Shown one piece after another: positions 31,008-41,353 of a stretch of DNA of 64,000 nt (positions are counted from its first letter, which is position 1; every line of letters starts with the position of its first letter). The stretch covers positions 1 to 64,000 of the forward strand of contig PBMI01000037.1 in the NCBI GenBank assembly GCA_002722545.1. The letters run 5' to 3'. Under the pieces are notes generated by a model. The model searched no databases. It was given only the letters and a program-made list of their open reading frames with translations, and was not told the DNA's origin. Source of the stretch: Opitutia bacterium. GTDB taxonomy: Bacteria > Verrucomicrobiota > Verrucomicrobiia > Opitutales > Seribacteraceae. The position numbers and the translations under genes are program-made.

Positions 31008-31556
31008 TTAGGCAGGCTCACGGATCATTGTTATCGATTTGCCTCCGGTTTCCTTGAGAAAAGCCTTGGTTTCTTCATCATCGAATTTTGGGTCGTCCAC
31101 TTCAATGACTATAAGATATCTGTCGTCTCCTGCTCTGGCGAAATTCGGATGCTCAAAGATGGGATGATGGTGTTGAGGCAAGCGATTGAGAAAAAACATT
31201 CCGAAGAGAGTTCCGAAAGCCGAAAATAGAATGGTTAGCTCATAAAATACGGGGAAAGGATAAATTGGGCTGAAATATGGTTTTCCTCCGACTATGAGGG
31301 GGTAGTCGAAAGCATTCATATACCAAACTATGAGCATGCCGGTGCAAAATCCGGTGATTCCACCTGCCAATGTAAAGCATGGAACTTTGGAACGCCCTAT
31401 TCCCATTTGAGCATCCAGACCATGAACGGGCATTGGGGTGTAGCATTCCCAACTCGTGAAACCTTCTTCACGAATCTTCCCAGCGGCCTCATATAGGTCC
31501 TTTGCCGAATTGAAAGTAGCGGATAGCCCGTACTTGATATCCATTACCTTACTCAT
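31008..31556 (-). CDS. actD: Alternative complex III subunit ActD (DUF3341)
   Basis: 182 aa; YGLSATFNSAKDLYEAAGKIREEGFTSWECYTPMPVHGLDAQMGIGRSKVP is typical of ActD. Confidence 0.9.
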   Translation of the reverse strand: MSKVMDIKYGLSATFNSAKDLYEAAGKIREEGFTSWECYTPMPVHGLDAQMGIGRSKVPCFTLAGGITGFCTGMLIVWYMNAFDYPLIVGGKPYFSPIYPFPVFYELTILFSAFGTLFGMFFLNRLPQHHHPIFEHPNFARAGDDRYLIVIEVDDPKFDDEETKAFLKETGGKSITMIREPA

Positions 31557-31565
31557 CTCGAGAAT

Positions 31566-32981
31566 TTAATGTTTTCCTCCATGAGGGTCGGCTTGAGGCA
31601 TGACCATTTTTACTTCGGCCATTGGCATGAGCGGTAGGAAACGGAGAAACAGAAGAAACAAGACTGAAAAGAAACCGAATGTTCCGGCAAATGTAAAAAT
31701 ATCCACAATTGAAGGGGAATAGTAGCCCCAGCTGGAGGGAAGAAAATCTCTTGAGAGGGTTGTGTTTGCGATAACGAATCGCTCAAACCACATACCAATG
31801 TTGACAAAAATGGAGATGATCCAAACTAAAGGAGTATTCTCGCGAATTTTGCGAAACCAAAAAAGTTGAGGGCTAATTACATTGCAAGAAATCATTATCC
31901 AGTAAGACCACCAGTAGTTTCCAAATGCACGGTTTATGAATGCGAAACCTTCATAAGAGTTGGCTCCATACCAAGCTATGAAAAATTCCATTGAGTAGGC
32001 GTAACCAACCAAGCTCCCAGTAGCTATTATGATTTTGCACATGTTGTCGATGTGCTTTTGGGTGATCAAATCGTGAAGACCAAACACGGAACGGAGCGGT
32101 AGAAGGAGAGTTAATACCATTCCGAAACCGGAGAAAATGGCACCCGCGACAAAGTAGGGAGGGAAGATGGTAGTGTGCCATCCTGGCAAATTGGCTACGG
32201 CGAAATCGAAGGAAACGATTGTATGAACGGAAAGTACAAGGGGAGTGGAAAGACCTGCGAGAATCAAATAAGCCATTTCAAAGTTGCGCCAATGATTGTT
32301 GGCGTGACGCCAACCCATTGAAAAAATTCCATATACTATTTTTCGCCATTTGACCTTGGCTCTGTCGCGAATGACTGCAAGATCCGGAATCATGCCCATA
32401 TACCAAAAAAGTATTGAAACCGTAGCGTATGTGGAAACGGCAAAGACATCCCATTCTAGAGGGCTTCTGAATTGAGGCCAAATTGCGTTTGAGTTTGGGA
32501 TGGGGAACAACCACCAGCCAAACCAAACCCGACCGACGTGAAACAAAGGAAAGATACCGGCGCAAAGAACGGCGAAAACCGTCATGGCTTCCGAAGCCCG
32601 ATTTATGGAAGTCCGCCATTTTTGCTTAAGAAGGCATAGAACGGCCGAAATAAGAGTCCCGGCATGACCAATGCCGATCCAAAAAACAAAATTAACGATT
32701 GCCCAGCCCCAATTGACTGGATTGTTGTTACCCCACACTCCAACTCCAGTCGAAACTAGATATACCAAACCCATACCTGTGAAGCTAGCCACGCACAAAG
32801 CAATGATGAAGCACCACCACCACCAAGTAGGAGTCTTTCTTTCCACTACGTTGCAGATCTTTTCGGTAACCCACCCGAAACTCCTTTTGTTTAATACAAG
32901 AGGTGCTTCGCTCCAAGGTGCGGGTTTGACCTTCTTGAGAACAGCCGGAGGTTCGATATCCGTTTTTGTAGCAGAACTCAT
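31566..32981 (-). CDS. actC: Alternative complex III subunit ActC (NrfD-like)
   Basis: 471 aa polytopic NrfD/PsrC-like; [24 protein letters not shown]. Confidence 0.93.
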   Translation of the reverse strand: MSSATKTDIEPPAVLKKVKPAPWSEAPLVLNKRSFGWVTEKICNVVERKTPTWWWWCFIIALCVASFTGMGLVYLVSTGVGVWGNNNPVNWGWAIVNFVFWIGIGHAGTLISAVLCLLKQKWRTSINRASEAMTVFAVLCAGIFPLFHVGRVWFGWWLFPIPNSNAIWPQFRSPLEWDVFAVSTYATVSILFWYMGMIPDLAVIRDRAKVKWRKIVYGIFSMGWRHANNHWRNFEMAYLILAGLSTPLVLSVHTIVSFDFAVANLPGWHTTIFPPYFVAGAIFSGFGMVLTLLLPLRSVFGLHDLITQKHIDNMCKIIIATGSLVGYAYSMEFFIAWYGANSYEGFAFINRAFGNYWWSYWIMISCNVISPQLFWFRKIRENTPLVWIISIFVNIGMWFERFVIANTTLSRDFLPSSWGYYSPSIVDIFTFAGTFGFFSVLFLLFLRFLPLMPMAEVKMVMPQADPHGGKH

Positions 32982-32984
32982 GGG

Positions 32985-35900
32985 CTAGTGAGACCCTTTC
33001 CCGTTGGTACTCTTTGTTTCTTTCTTTTCGCCGTGCCCTTCTCCGTGGTGAGTGGGGTATGCCTTGTCATGGTACTCGCGATAAGAATGGGGCTTTTTCG
33101 CGAAGTCCGGCATCTTGTCATTCGGATTTCGGATTTTTGCCAAATAAGTGGTGCGAGGGCGAGTGTTGAGGTAACCCAATACAGAATAATTACGAGGATC
33201 GTTTTTCAGCTTACTAACGCGACTCTCGGGGTCTGAAAGGTCGCCGAAGGCCACGCCGTCCGAGGGACAAACCTGAGAGCATGCCGGCAGAATGGTGCCA
33301 TCAGGAACCTTCAGATCGGAATTATCGATTTCAATATCGCTACCGTCTTTTCCACTTGAATGTCTTGCTGCACGTTGAGCATTTACTTTAACCTGTATTT
33401 TGGCTTCTTGAATACGCTGGACACAATAAGTACACTTTTCCATTACGCCGCGCATTCGTACCGTGACATCGGGGTTTTTGCCCATCGAAGAGATTTCGTC
33501 GTTCTTTTTACCCAAAGGTCCTTTGTAAAGTTCGTCGGTCTGGCGTTTGTTCCAATCGAAGAAATTGAACCTCCTGACCTTGTAAGGGCAGTTGTTGGCA
33601 CAATATCTGGTGCCAACGCAACGGTTGTAAGCCATAGCATTGAGCCCCTCTTCATCATGAACGGTGGCGTTGACGGGACATACGCTTTCGCAAGGAGCTG
33701 TTTCGCAGTGCATGCATGAGATGCTTTGAAAGGAAACTTGGACGTCGGACGGAATTTCGTCCCCTTCCCTCTCGGCGGAGCTGAAATAGCGGTCTAGCCT
33801 TACCCAATGCATTTCTCTACCTCGCATGACCTGGTCTTTGCCTACGATAGGGATGTTGTTTTCACTTTGGCAAGCAACTACACAAGCACTGCATCCTGTG
33901 CACTGTGTTAAGTCAATGGCCATTCCCCACTGATGGCGACCAGGAGTGTCGGAGTTTTCGTAATTGTGATCCGGATGCTCGTAGGAAGAGTTTCCACGCG
34001 GGGTTTTTTGAGATTTGTGAGCGAGGCTTTTGTTTTCGTCTTTGCCCCACATGGGAGGGGAGTGGGATTCTGCCCCCATGTGTTGAGCAAAATCCTCTTT
34101 TTTGGAGTAGTAGTCGACATTGGCTTCGCGTATGATGGCTCGTCCTTCCATCGACCAATGCTCTTGGACATTCGCCAGTTTTTTGTAAGTCCAGTTTTTG
34201 GCAATTTTTAAAATCTTGGCCCCAGAAACCATGCGGTTACCATTCTGGTCTAAAATGGTTGATGCATCATAACCTGCACCTTCGCCCACCCGACCGGTTT
34301 TGCGCCGTCCCATACCCAAAGACGACACGATCGTGTAGTCGGCCAATCCTGGTTGCACGTAAAGTGGTCCTTCGATGCTTCGGTTGCCGAATTTGACAAG
34401 GACCACGGGAGCTTTTTGCCTTCCATCCGCGAAATTGGCGTTGTCGGGCGCAATTTGATTTTGTTTGTTCAGCATTGTGGGCTCTGGGATAAGTCCGATG
34501 CCGGGGTTTTCTTTCTGTAGCTTTTTACCTAGTAGCGGGCTGATTAGAATTGCGTTATCCCAAGTAAGTTTGGTCATGGGGTTGGGGCATTCATGCATCC
34601 AACCGTTGTTGATGAACCTGCCATCCCAAACATGGAAATCAGGGATGAGCAAAAGGTCGAGATTGTCTGCTCCGACCGAATTTTCCTGTATCTTGGTTTT
34701 ATCGAAATAGTCATTGAGCGCGATGGGGCTTGAGTGAAAACTGGGATTCGCAGAGAGCACCCCGAGTCGGAGGAAATCGTCGAAAAGCTTTGATCCTTCG
34801 AGTTCGGAGTGCATCGATTTCACAAAATCGTGGGCAGTTAGGCTCGAACCCACTAAGGATAGTAGCAATTCCAAGTCGGAAACGGTATCGAAAAGAGGAG
34901 CGATCAGTGGTTGAACTGGAACGATGGACTCCTGATCCCAAGTCCTCGAGAGGTCCCAACTTTCGAGATAATGGGATTGAGCGATATGCAAATCCGAAAA
35001 CTCGGAAGTTTCGTCTAAGGAGTAACCAAAGCGGGCAACCTTTTTGAGTTTTTTACGAATTCGATCCCAATCGACGAAAGAATCGGTAAGGAAAACTGGA
35101 TTGCCACCTACGAAAAGAAGGTTCTCGATTTCATTAGCCTCGATTTTTTCAATGAGCTCGGAAATACCTTCGTACGAGTCATTCGTGGGTAGATAATTGA
35201 TCGTCTTTCCAATTGCTCCGAGAGACTGATTGATCAAGAATACGGCGACATGAACTTCTTCGGGAAGATGACTTCCGGCCAAAACAATCGACTGAGACGG
35301 CTTGGAGCAAAGATCCGCTACGCAAGGGGTGATCCATTCACGGTGTATTTCGGCGGCTTTCCCTAATTCCTTCAGGCGTTTTGTGAGAGTTTGGTCGCCC
35401 TTGCGGACGGAAATTACCTCGGCTGCGAGGAGAAAAGCAAATGCAGGAGTTTGAGAAGGATCAAGTCGTAGTCGGTGGTCGGCTACGCCACCAGTCAAAG
35501 TCATGTCTGATTCGACGGAGTAAAGCCGATTCATTTTCTTGGCATCGCCGGGACTGGTTACTTTCCTGCCGCCCATGAAAGAACGAGTATTGGCCAAAGT
35601 AAAAGGCTCTCTTGAACCAAGAAAGTCGCAATCAAGGGAAAGTGCTCTTTTTACTTTGCCGAGATTCGGAATGACTCTAAGTCCGTCGGAGTCCAGTCGC
35701 AGGCCTTTAGATAGAAGTTTCTCGGGGCGTGCAAGATCTATGGCTTCGTACTCAAAAAACTGGACGCCTTTGTCCTTGAGTTCACTGGAGAGTTTGGTTC
35801 GGGCGAGAGAAAAAGATCGATCGGCGAGAATTGCGAAGTTTCCGTCCTTGGTCCATTCGGAGACTTCGGCGATAAGAGTATTCGTGTTCACGCTGGCCCA

Positions 35901-36407
35901 TGAAAGATCGCCTTCTTGATTTTCTTTTTTGCGAAAGCTTTCTCTGGCTCGATCTGGGTCATATAGATCAAGAACGCTGGCCTGAGCATAAACATCGGTG
36001 CTCCCACCAAAGGGAAGATAACTTGGGTTGCCCTCAATCTTGGTTGGGCGACCGGAGTGACTTTCGACCACGAGGGGAATATTACCGTGCGGAGACGGCA
36101 TTGAGGTGGCGTAGTAATTGGGAACTCCCGGGATTAGTTCCTCAGGACTCTTGCCGTATGGCATGATGGTTTGCTCCGGTCGTCGGCAACCAGTCATTCC
36201 AAGACCAGCCAAGCCAAAGGAGGCAGCCATGATTTTCATGAAGCCTCTACGCTCGAATCCCTGAAGCATACTGGCTCCCTGGGGGAACTCGTCCTGTATC
36301 CAATCCTGGAAGCCAGGAGTTTCGGCCAAAGCATCCAAGCTTTTCCAGTATTTCATTCCGGGTTCTGGCGAATCCTCAGGAATTTGTTCTGAATTTTCTC
36401 TAATCAT
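32985..36407 (-). CDS. actB: Alternative complex III subunit ActB (molybdopterin-like + Fe-S fusion; start trimmed)
   Basis: Tat-like ERRGFMKIMAASFGLAGLGMTGC; C-terminal ferredoxin motifs CTGCSACVVAC, CMHCETAPCESVCP, CVGTRYCANNCPYKVRRF, CTYC...CSQVCP. ATG at 36405-36407 overlaps the actA stop. Confidence 0.93.
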   Translation of the reverse strand: MIRENSEQIPEDSPEPGMKYWKSLDALAETPGFQDWIQDEFPQGASMLQGFERRGFMKIMAASFGLAGLGMTGCRRPEQTIMPYGKSPEELIPGVPNYYATSMPSPHGNIPLVVESHSGRPTKIEGNPSYLPFGGSTDVYAQASVLDLYDPDRARESFRKKENQEGDLSWASVNTNTLIAEVSEWTKDGNFAILADRSFSLARTKLSSELKDKGVQFFEYEAIDLARPEKLLSKGLRLDSDGLRVIPNLGKVKRALSLDCDFLGSREPFTLANTRSFMGGRKVTSPGDAKKMNRLYSVESDMTLTGGVADHRLRLDPSQTPAFAFLLAAEVISVRKGDQTLTKRLKELGKAAEIHREWITPCVADLCSKPSQSIVLAGSHLPEEVHVAVFLINQSLGAIGKTINYLPTNDSYEGISELIEKIEANEIENLLFVGGNPVFLTDSFVDWDRIRKKLKKVARFGYSLDETSEFSDLHIAQSHYLESWDLSRTWDQESIVPVQPLIAPLFDTVSDLELLLSLVGSSLTAHDFVKSMHSELEGSKLFDDFLRLGVLSANPSFHSSPIALNDYFDKTKIQENSVGADNLDLLLIPDFHVWDGRFINNGWMHECPNPMTKLTWDNAILISPLLGKKLQKENPGIGLIPEPTMLNKQNQIAPDNANFADGRQKAPVVLVKFGNRSIEGPLYVQPGLADYTIVSSLGMGRRKTGRVGEGAGYDASTILDQNGNRMVSGAKILKIAKNWTYKKLANVQEHWSMEGRAIIREANVDYYSKKEDFAQHMGAESHSPPMWGKDENKSLAHKSQKTPRGNSSYEHPDHNYENSDTPGRHQWGMAIDLTQCTGCSACVVACQSENNIPIVGKDQVMRGREMHWVRLDRYFSSAEREGDEIPSDVQVSFQSISCMHCETAPCESVCPVNATVHDEEGLNAMAYNRCVGTRYCANNCPYKVRRFNFFDWNKRQTDELYKGPLGKKNDEISSMGKNPDVTVRMRGVMEKCTYCVQRIQEAKIQVKVNAQRAARHSSGKDGSDIEIDNSDLKVPDGTILPACSQVCPSDGVAFGDLSDPESRVSKLKNDPRNYSVLGYLNTRPRTTYLAKIRNPNDKMPDFAKKPHSYREYHDKAYPTHHGEGHGEKKETKSTNGKGSH

Positions 36408-37168
36408 CGGTGGCAGGTGGTGCAACTGACGCCGGCGTTGACATTCCATTTGTTTTTGATGGCAAACCCTATTGCGTCGGCATGAATACGGTCGAGGTCG
36501 TCCTCGGTATGTAAATCGTCACCGCCGAGAGAGTGTTTGGCAACCCAAGCTAAGTCAGTGACTTTATCCATGGGACGGAGAGCATCTTCAGGCTTTCTGT
36601 GACATTCCAGACAGAAAGACATGCTGAGGGATTTGTCGTGGTGCACTTCGACCATCTCATCAATCCGACCATGACATTCTACGCAACTAACTCCTCGATT
36701 GACGTGAATGGCGTGATTGAAATAGACGTAATCAGGCGTTTTGTGGAGACGAACCCAAGGGACAGGTGCTCCGACGTTCATGATTCCATCACCGTTTAGG
36801 TCTTCGTCTTCGGAAAGTTTGCCATCCTTGTTGGAGTCCTCACCGTAGTAGGATTGACGAATAGGTTCGAGGAGAGGAGAGTCGGCTTTGACGTTTTTAT
36901 GGCAAGACATGCAGACATTGGCCGATGGAATGCTGGCGTGCGGGGACTTGTCGACCGAAGTGTGACAATATCTGCAGTCGAGTCCGAGTTGACCGGCATG
37001 AAACTCATGATTGTAGGAAACAGGTTGCGTGGGTTGGTAGCCTACCCGAGTATACTTGGGTGTGGCATAGTAAGATATGCCGGCAACAACTGCTCCTCCT
37101 GTCATGCCTAATGCGATAAACAGTTTGATCGGTACGGTATTGATCCAGCGAGGAAAAATATTACGCAT
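36404..37168 (-). CDS. actA: Alternative complex III subunit ActA (pentaheme cytochrome c)
   Basis: Five CxxCH motifs: CRYCH, CMSCH, CVECH, CLECH, CTTCH; N-terminal TM anchor. Confidence 0.95.
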   Translation of the reverse strand: MRNIFPRWINTVPIKLFIALGMTGGAVVAGISYYATPKYTRVGYQPTQPVSYNHEFHAGQLGLDCRYCHTSVDKSPHASIPSANVCMSCHKNVKADSPLLEPIRQSYYGEDSNKDGKLSEDEDLNGDGIMNVGAPVPWVRLHKTPDYVYFNHAIHVNRGVSCVECHGRIDEMVEVHHDKSLSMSFCLECHRKPEDALRPMDKVTDLAWVAKHSLGGDDLHTEDDLDRIHADAIGFAIKNKWNVNAGVSCTTCHR

Positions 37169-37455
37169 GGGGTGCTTGTTGTTAGATCCGAAAAAGCCTA
37201 GCCCGAAGACCTCGAGGAATATATCTTCCGCTCATGCGACAAGACGGGCACCGGGGGGGGCAAAGACAATTTGGAATTGCTAACGGATAACAGGATTGAA
37301 AACACATTAATATTACTATTTTACATCTCCTGTTCTGACAACCTCAAAGAAATCGTTACCTCAGTATTAATAAAACTTAATTGAATCTATTAGGAAAATT
37401 TTATGTCTCCTGAAGCAAAAGCATCGCTTGGTTTTTACCCTTTCTTTCGAAATTA

Positions 37456-39669
37456 GTGAAAACGATATCTGAAAGAGCTGATATTATCGTCGTAGGGGGC
37501 GGATTGGCGGGATTGTGCACAGCCATGACGGCGGCTCGTAATGGAGCAACCGTGAAGTTGATCGAAACGAGAAATTTCCTTGGTGGGAGCGTTGGAGGTG
37601 GGGTTCGTTTCCCTTTCGATCAACCTGGCGGATCGAATTTCATATACCGAAGAGAATCGGGCATTCTGGACGAATTGTATTTGAAAGTTCTTTTAGAAAA
37701 TCAAGAAGGCAATTATGCCGGCCAAAATCGAGCCTTGATGAATTGGGTTTCGGATCAGGAGAGGCTTGAGGTTTTTCTTGGAGCTCAGGTTTTCGATGTT
37801 TCCGAGGGAGGGGGGCATTCAAAAATCGAGTCGGTATTGGCTATTTCCGAGAGACTTGGAGTAAGAATTCTTTTTCGGGGTCGTTATTTTGTGGATTGTA
37901 CTGGTAACGGGTCTTTGGCTCAGATGGCAAATGCATCGGGAGAGTCGGGCATTGATTTGACGGAATATTCGGAAGATGGTTCGCCCCAATCGATCGAAAG
38001 CCGTTTTGCAACAAACATGAAAATAGGCGAAAGCCAAAAGGACGTTTCGTTCGAGTGTCCGCCTTGGGTCCGTCTCAGGTGGGAGGACAATCATGTTTCA
38101 GCCAAACTCGACCTTTTGGAATCTCTCAATCGGAATTTGCTTGGAGATCATAACTTGGAATGGGTCAATGAAACTGCTCCTGAAAGTAATCCGACTTCCG
38201 GAGACATCGTGTGGGCAGCTTGGGACTTTCTGAAGAATCGATCCCCGATGGTTGAGCGAGCAACCCGATTGGTCGTTGAGGATTTCTCGCCCCTCCCCTT
38301 GAGACAGGACGGTTTCCGGGCAACTGGAGATTTCGTTCTTAATCCTGATGATATGGAGTCGGGCAAGACTTACCCCGATTCCGTTGCAGTTGGACGGGCT
38401 CCTCTGGATCTTGAAGATGCCATGTTGTCCTCGATGCGGGGGAAAGTCGCCCTGCCCCATCCCTTTGAAATTCCTCTGCGCTGCCTCTATTCAAAGTCAG
38501 TCAAGAACCTATTCCTGGCGGGAGGGCATGCCTCCTGCACCAGTCGAGCCTCGGCAAGTTTGCGGCATCCTCCTACCTCCGCTCAATTGGGTGAAGCAAC
38601 GGGGCTGGCCGCCGTCCTTTGCATCCGACTGAACAGGCTTCCACGAACCTTGTCCAAGACGGGTTACGTCGATGAACTGAGAAGGCTTCTTTTCCGGTCG
38701 AATCACGTCTTTTCAATTTCTCCTCCCGAAGACCCGGACGACCTTCTTGCCGATTCGAAAGTTTCGGCTTCTACCTCTCTGGGAGTTTTTACACCTACGA
38801 ATTCCGGTCGACCTTTGTCGTCCACCCCGGCAAAGGGGATGGTTCAGTTTCCAGTGGGCGGTCCCAAGCTTGATGCAGTTCGATTGTTTATCGAAGTCCG
38901 GGAAAATTGCCTTGTTCAATTTGGATTGTTCGAGGCATCCTCGCACTTGACTGTTTCTCCTGGAATATGTTTGGACAGGATTGAGATAGAGTTTGCGAAA
39001 GGTCATGTCGGTTGGATTGAAATTCCTTTCGAGATCGGCATTGAGACACCGGGTTGGCACTTTTTGGAGTTTTCCTGGGGGAAAAACGTGAAGCTTTTCG
39101 AGCAGAAGGATGCCCCTGTCGGAATCCTTCTTCATCGTGCCGTTCAATCATCGGGAAGCGGTGTAAGTAATCCATATTCCGAATTTTCGCCCGTAACTAC
39201 TTTAGTTCCTGAGCCTTCTTGCGCTCCGATGGTCGAAACAGTGCCGAAACAGTCTGTCTACGGACCTGAGAACCTGACCAACGGCAGAATGCGTCCGGAT
39301 CGCCTACCCCAATTGTGGATTTCCGAGCCTACCGATTTTCGTTATCCCGAGTTTCTTGAGTTTCATTGGGAGAAACCACGGGATATTTCTTCCCTCGATT
39401 TGGTTTTCGATCCTTCTTCCGAATTTATTGTTCCGGCTCGCCCGGTCCAGTTCTCCGCTCCTTGCGTAACCTCAATCGTTCGTCACTACAGGATCTTTTT
39501 CATGGATGAAGTCGGTCATTGGAAAGAATTACTCGAAGTATCGGAAAACGACCTTCCTTTTCGGACGCATGAGTTTTCCACGATTTCTACGAAAGCCTTG
39601 GAGGTCGAAATCATTTCAACGCATGGACTCGACCGCGCTCAAATTTACCAAGTTCGAGCTTACCCGTGA
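37456..39669 (+). CDS. FAD-dependent oxidoreductase with uncharacterised C-terminal region (GTG start)
   Basis: ADIIVVGGGLAGLCTAMTAARNGATVKLIE Rossmann motif; NLFLAGGHASCTSRASASLRHPPTSAQLGEATGLAA, as in FAD_oxidored family. Confidence 0.82.
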   Translation: MKTISERADIIVVGGGLAGLCTAMTAARNGATVKLIETRNFLGGSVGGGVRFPFDQPGGSNFIYRRESGILDELYLKVLLENQEGNYAGQNRALMNWVSDQERLEVFLGAQVFDVSEGGGHSKIESVLAISERLGVRILFRGRYFVDCTGNGSLAQMANASGESGIDLTEYSEDGSPQSIESRFATNMKIGESQKDVSFECPPWVRLRWEDNHVSAKLDLLESLNRNLLGDHNLEWVNETAPESNPTSGDIVWAAWDFLKNRSPMVERATRLVVEDFSPLPLRQDGFRATGDFVLNPDDMESGKTYPDSVAVGRAPLDLEDAMLSSMRGKVALPHPFEIPLRCLYSKSVKNLFLAGGHASCTSRASASLRHPPTSAQLGEATGLAAVLCIRLNRLPRTLSKTGYVDELRRLLFRSNHVFSISPPEDPDDLLADSKVSASTSLGVFTPTNSGRPLSSTPAKGMVQFPVGGPKLDAVRLFIEVRENCLVQFGLFEASSHLTVSPGICLDRIEIEFAKGHVGWIEIPFEIGIETPGWHFLEFSWGKNVKLFEQKDAPVGILLHRAVQSSGSGVSNPYSEFSPVTTLVPEPSCAPMVETVPKQSVYGPENLTNGRMRPDRLPQLWISEPTDFRYPEFLEFHWEKPRDISSLDLVFDPSSEFIVPARPVQFSAPCVTSIVRHYRIFFMDEVGHWKELLEVSENDLPFRTHEFSTISTKALEVEIISTHGLDRAQIYQVRAYP

Positions 39670-39743
39670 TCCGCTCACCCGAATATTCGGTTTGCATTCC
39701 CTTTCAATCGAACCCATGTTATTTTAAAAACTAGAATCAGCCT

Positions 39744-41144
39744 ATGAACGCAATAATTACGATTTTCGCAACAATCCTGCGTATTACCACCTTATTCATG
39801 TTGTGTGGTCTTGCAGTTTGGATTGCATGGACAAACAAGACTAAAACCGAGCAAACCAACGCTTTTTTGGATGAGCAAGTTTCCAACGGATATGAAATAC
39901 TTCAGTCTTCCAAGGATAAGCAATGGGATGATATTGCCTCCAAGAAGACCTTGTTCAAGGAAGTTTTTTTGGATAACCAACCAGTTGGTCTCAATGACGA
40001 AAATCCTCTCGAGAATGCCCTCAATGATTTGAAAGCATCCGAGAACTTAATCCTTCGAGATAGGGATTATAACGAAAAACTTGGAGTTCTTGCCATGGAG
40101 TTTGGACCTCCGAAACTCAGTGGAGAGAATTCTCCCATCAGTTTGTTTCTTTGGAACTCAGAAGAAAAAGTATGGAAACCGAACCCCAATGCGAAACCGG
40201 AGGACATTGCTTCTCTCAAAAATCCCTTTTCCGACTTAAGCCAGTTCCCCAAGCATGACGTGAAGAAAGAGGATGGTAGCGTCATTCCTGGAGTTTCTCG
40301 CGAGAATAGATTGCGTACGGTCATGGGCATGCTGTATAGAAATCGGCACGATTTGTACGGCGAGGTTGCAAGCCTGCGTGCGAATATTTTAGAGCGTGAT
40401 CAAGCACTCCGTGAATCTCAAAATCTCTTCAGCGACATGAAGAACCAAAAGGAGGAATGGGAGGCCAAATCGAACGACTTTGAACTGAAATTACAAAACA
40501 CCGAGGCCGACTTGGCCGAGGAGAAAAAGCTCCGGCAAGACGAGAAGGAAGCTTCCGATCAACAGATCATGGTTCTAAACAACAACATTGCCGGTCTCGA
40601 GCAGCAGAAGATCGAGTCCGAAAAGATGCACACGGCTGAGATCGACGGTCTCAAAGAAGAACACGGTGCCAAACTCAGTCAGTTGCAACGTGAAATCAAA
40701 TTGGCCGATTCGGCTGGTTACCAACGGGGAATTGACGAGATGCTGGCCAAGCAACAAGGTGGAGTCGAGGCTTTGGCAGGACAAGAAGACAAGCAAGAAA
40801 ATCCTTTCGGAGCCAAACAAGATGGACCTCCGAAAAAACCCGACGTCGTAATGGATGATTCCACAGAGTTGACCATGATGAACGACTATGGGATTCCTTC
40901 AACCATTGCCCGTATAGACAGTCGCTCAGGGATGCTGATGCTTCCAATAGGAAGTGAGCGAGGCTTGAACCAAGGAGAGATTTTCACGCTTTGGAAAGGC
41001 ACCTCCGAGGCCGCTCGAATCAAGGTGCAAAGTACCCAAAAGGGTTACTCTTTGGCTTACATCTTACCTGAGTTTGGCCAACCCAATCGCTTGCGTCCCG
41101 GCGACATTATTCAGATCGTTCCCGAAAAACAAAACACCCTTTGA
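39744..41144 (+). CDS. Conserved hypothetical protein: N-terminal TM, long coiled coil, SH3-like C-terminal
   Basis: 466 aa; hydrophobic N-terminus; heptad-rich E/K region at roughly aa 210-330; C-terminal GLNQGEIFTLWKG...LRPGDIIQIVP. Confidence 0.7.
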   Translation: MNAIITIFATILRITTLFMLCGLAVWIAWTNKTKTEQTNAFLDEQVSNGYEILQSSKDKQWDDIASKKTLFKEVFLDNQPVGLNDENPLENALNDLKASENLILRDRDYNEKLGVLAMEFGPPKLSGENSPISLFLWNSEEKVWKPNPNAKPEDIASLKNPFSDLSQFPKHDVKKEDGSVIPGVSRENRLRTVMGMLYRNRHDLYGEVASLRANILERDQALRESQNLFSDMKNQKEEWEAKSNDFELKLQNTEADLAEEKKLRQDEKEASDQQIMVLNNNIAGLEQQKIESEKMHTAEIDGLKEEHGAKLSQLQREIKLADSAGYQRGIDEMLAKQQGGVEALAGQEDKQENPFGAKQDGPPKKPDVVMDDSTELTMMNDYGIPSTIARIDSRSGMLMLPIGSERGLNQGEIFTLWKGTSEAARIKVQSTQKGYSLAYILPEFGQPNRLRPGDIIQIVPEKQNTL

Positions 41145-41158
41145 ACTCGATAAATTCA

Positions 41159-41320
41159 ATGACCAAGCTTCTTGCCATATTCTTGCTTTCAAGTCTGACT
41201 TTTCTTTTGAGCGGTTGTTTCACTGCCTCCCCGGATGACGACAAAATGCCCCAAACTCGCCCCGCGAATTGGGAATACAGTCTCCCCGGTGGTTTTGATC
41301 GCGGTGGATTCAACCGCTAA
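41159..41320 (+). CDS. Small lipoprotein (53 aa), absent from ORF track
   Basis: Own translation: MTKLLAIFLLSSLTFLLSGCFTASPDDDKMPQTRPANWEYSLPGGFDRGGFNR*; signal peptide with lipobox LLSGC; 14 nt after the preceding CDS. Confidence 0.72.
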   Translation: MTKLLAIFLLSSLTFLLSGCFTASPDDDKMPQTRPANWEYSLPGGFDRGGFNR

Positions 41321-41353
41321 GCTCCCTGTTTTTATTCGTCCCCATCCCCTTCC

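Noticed and set aside
37249-37260. G-rich tract (caccggggggggc)
   Set aside because: Single short homopolymeric run without the repeated G-tracts needed for a G-quadruplex.
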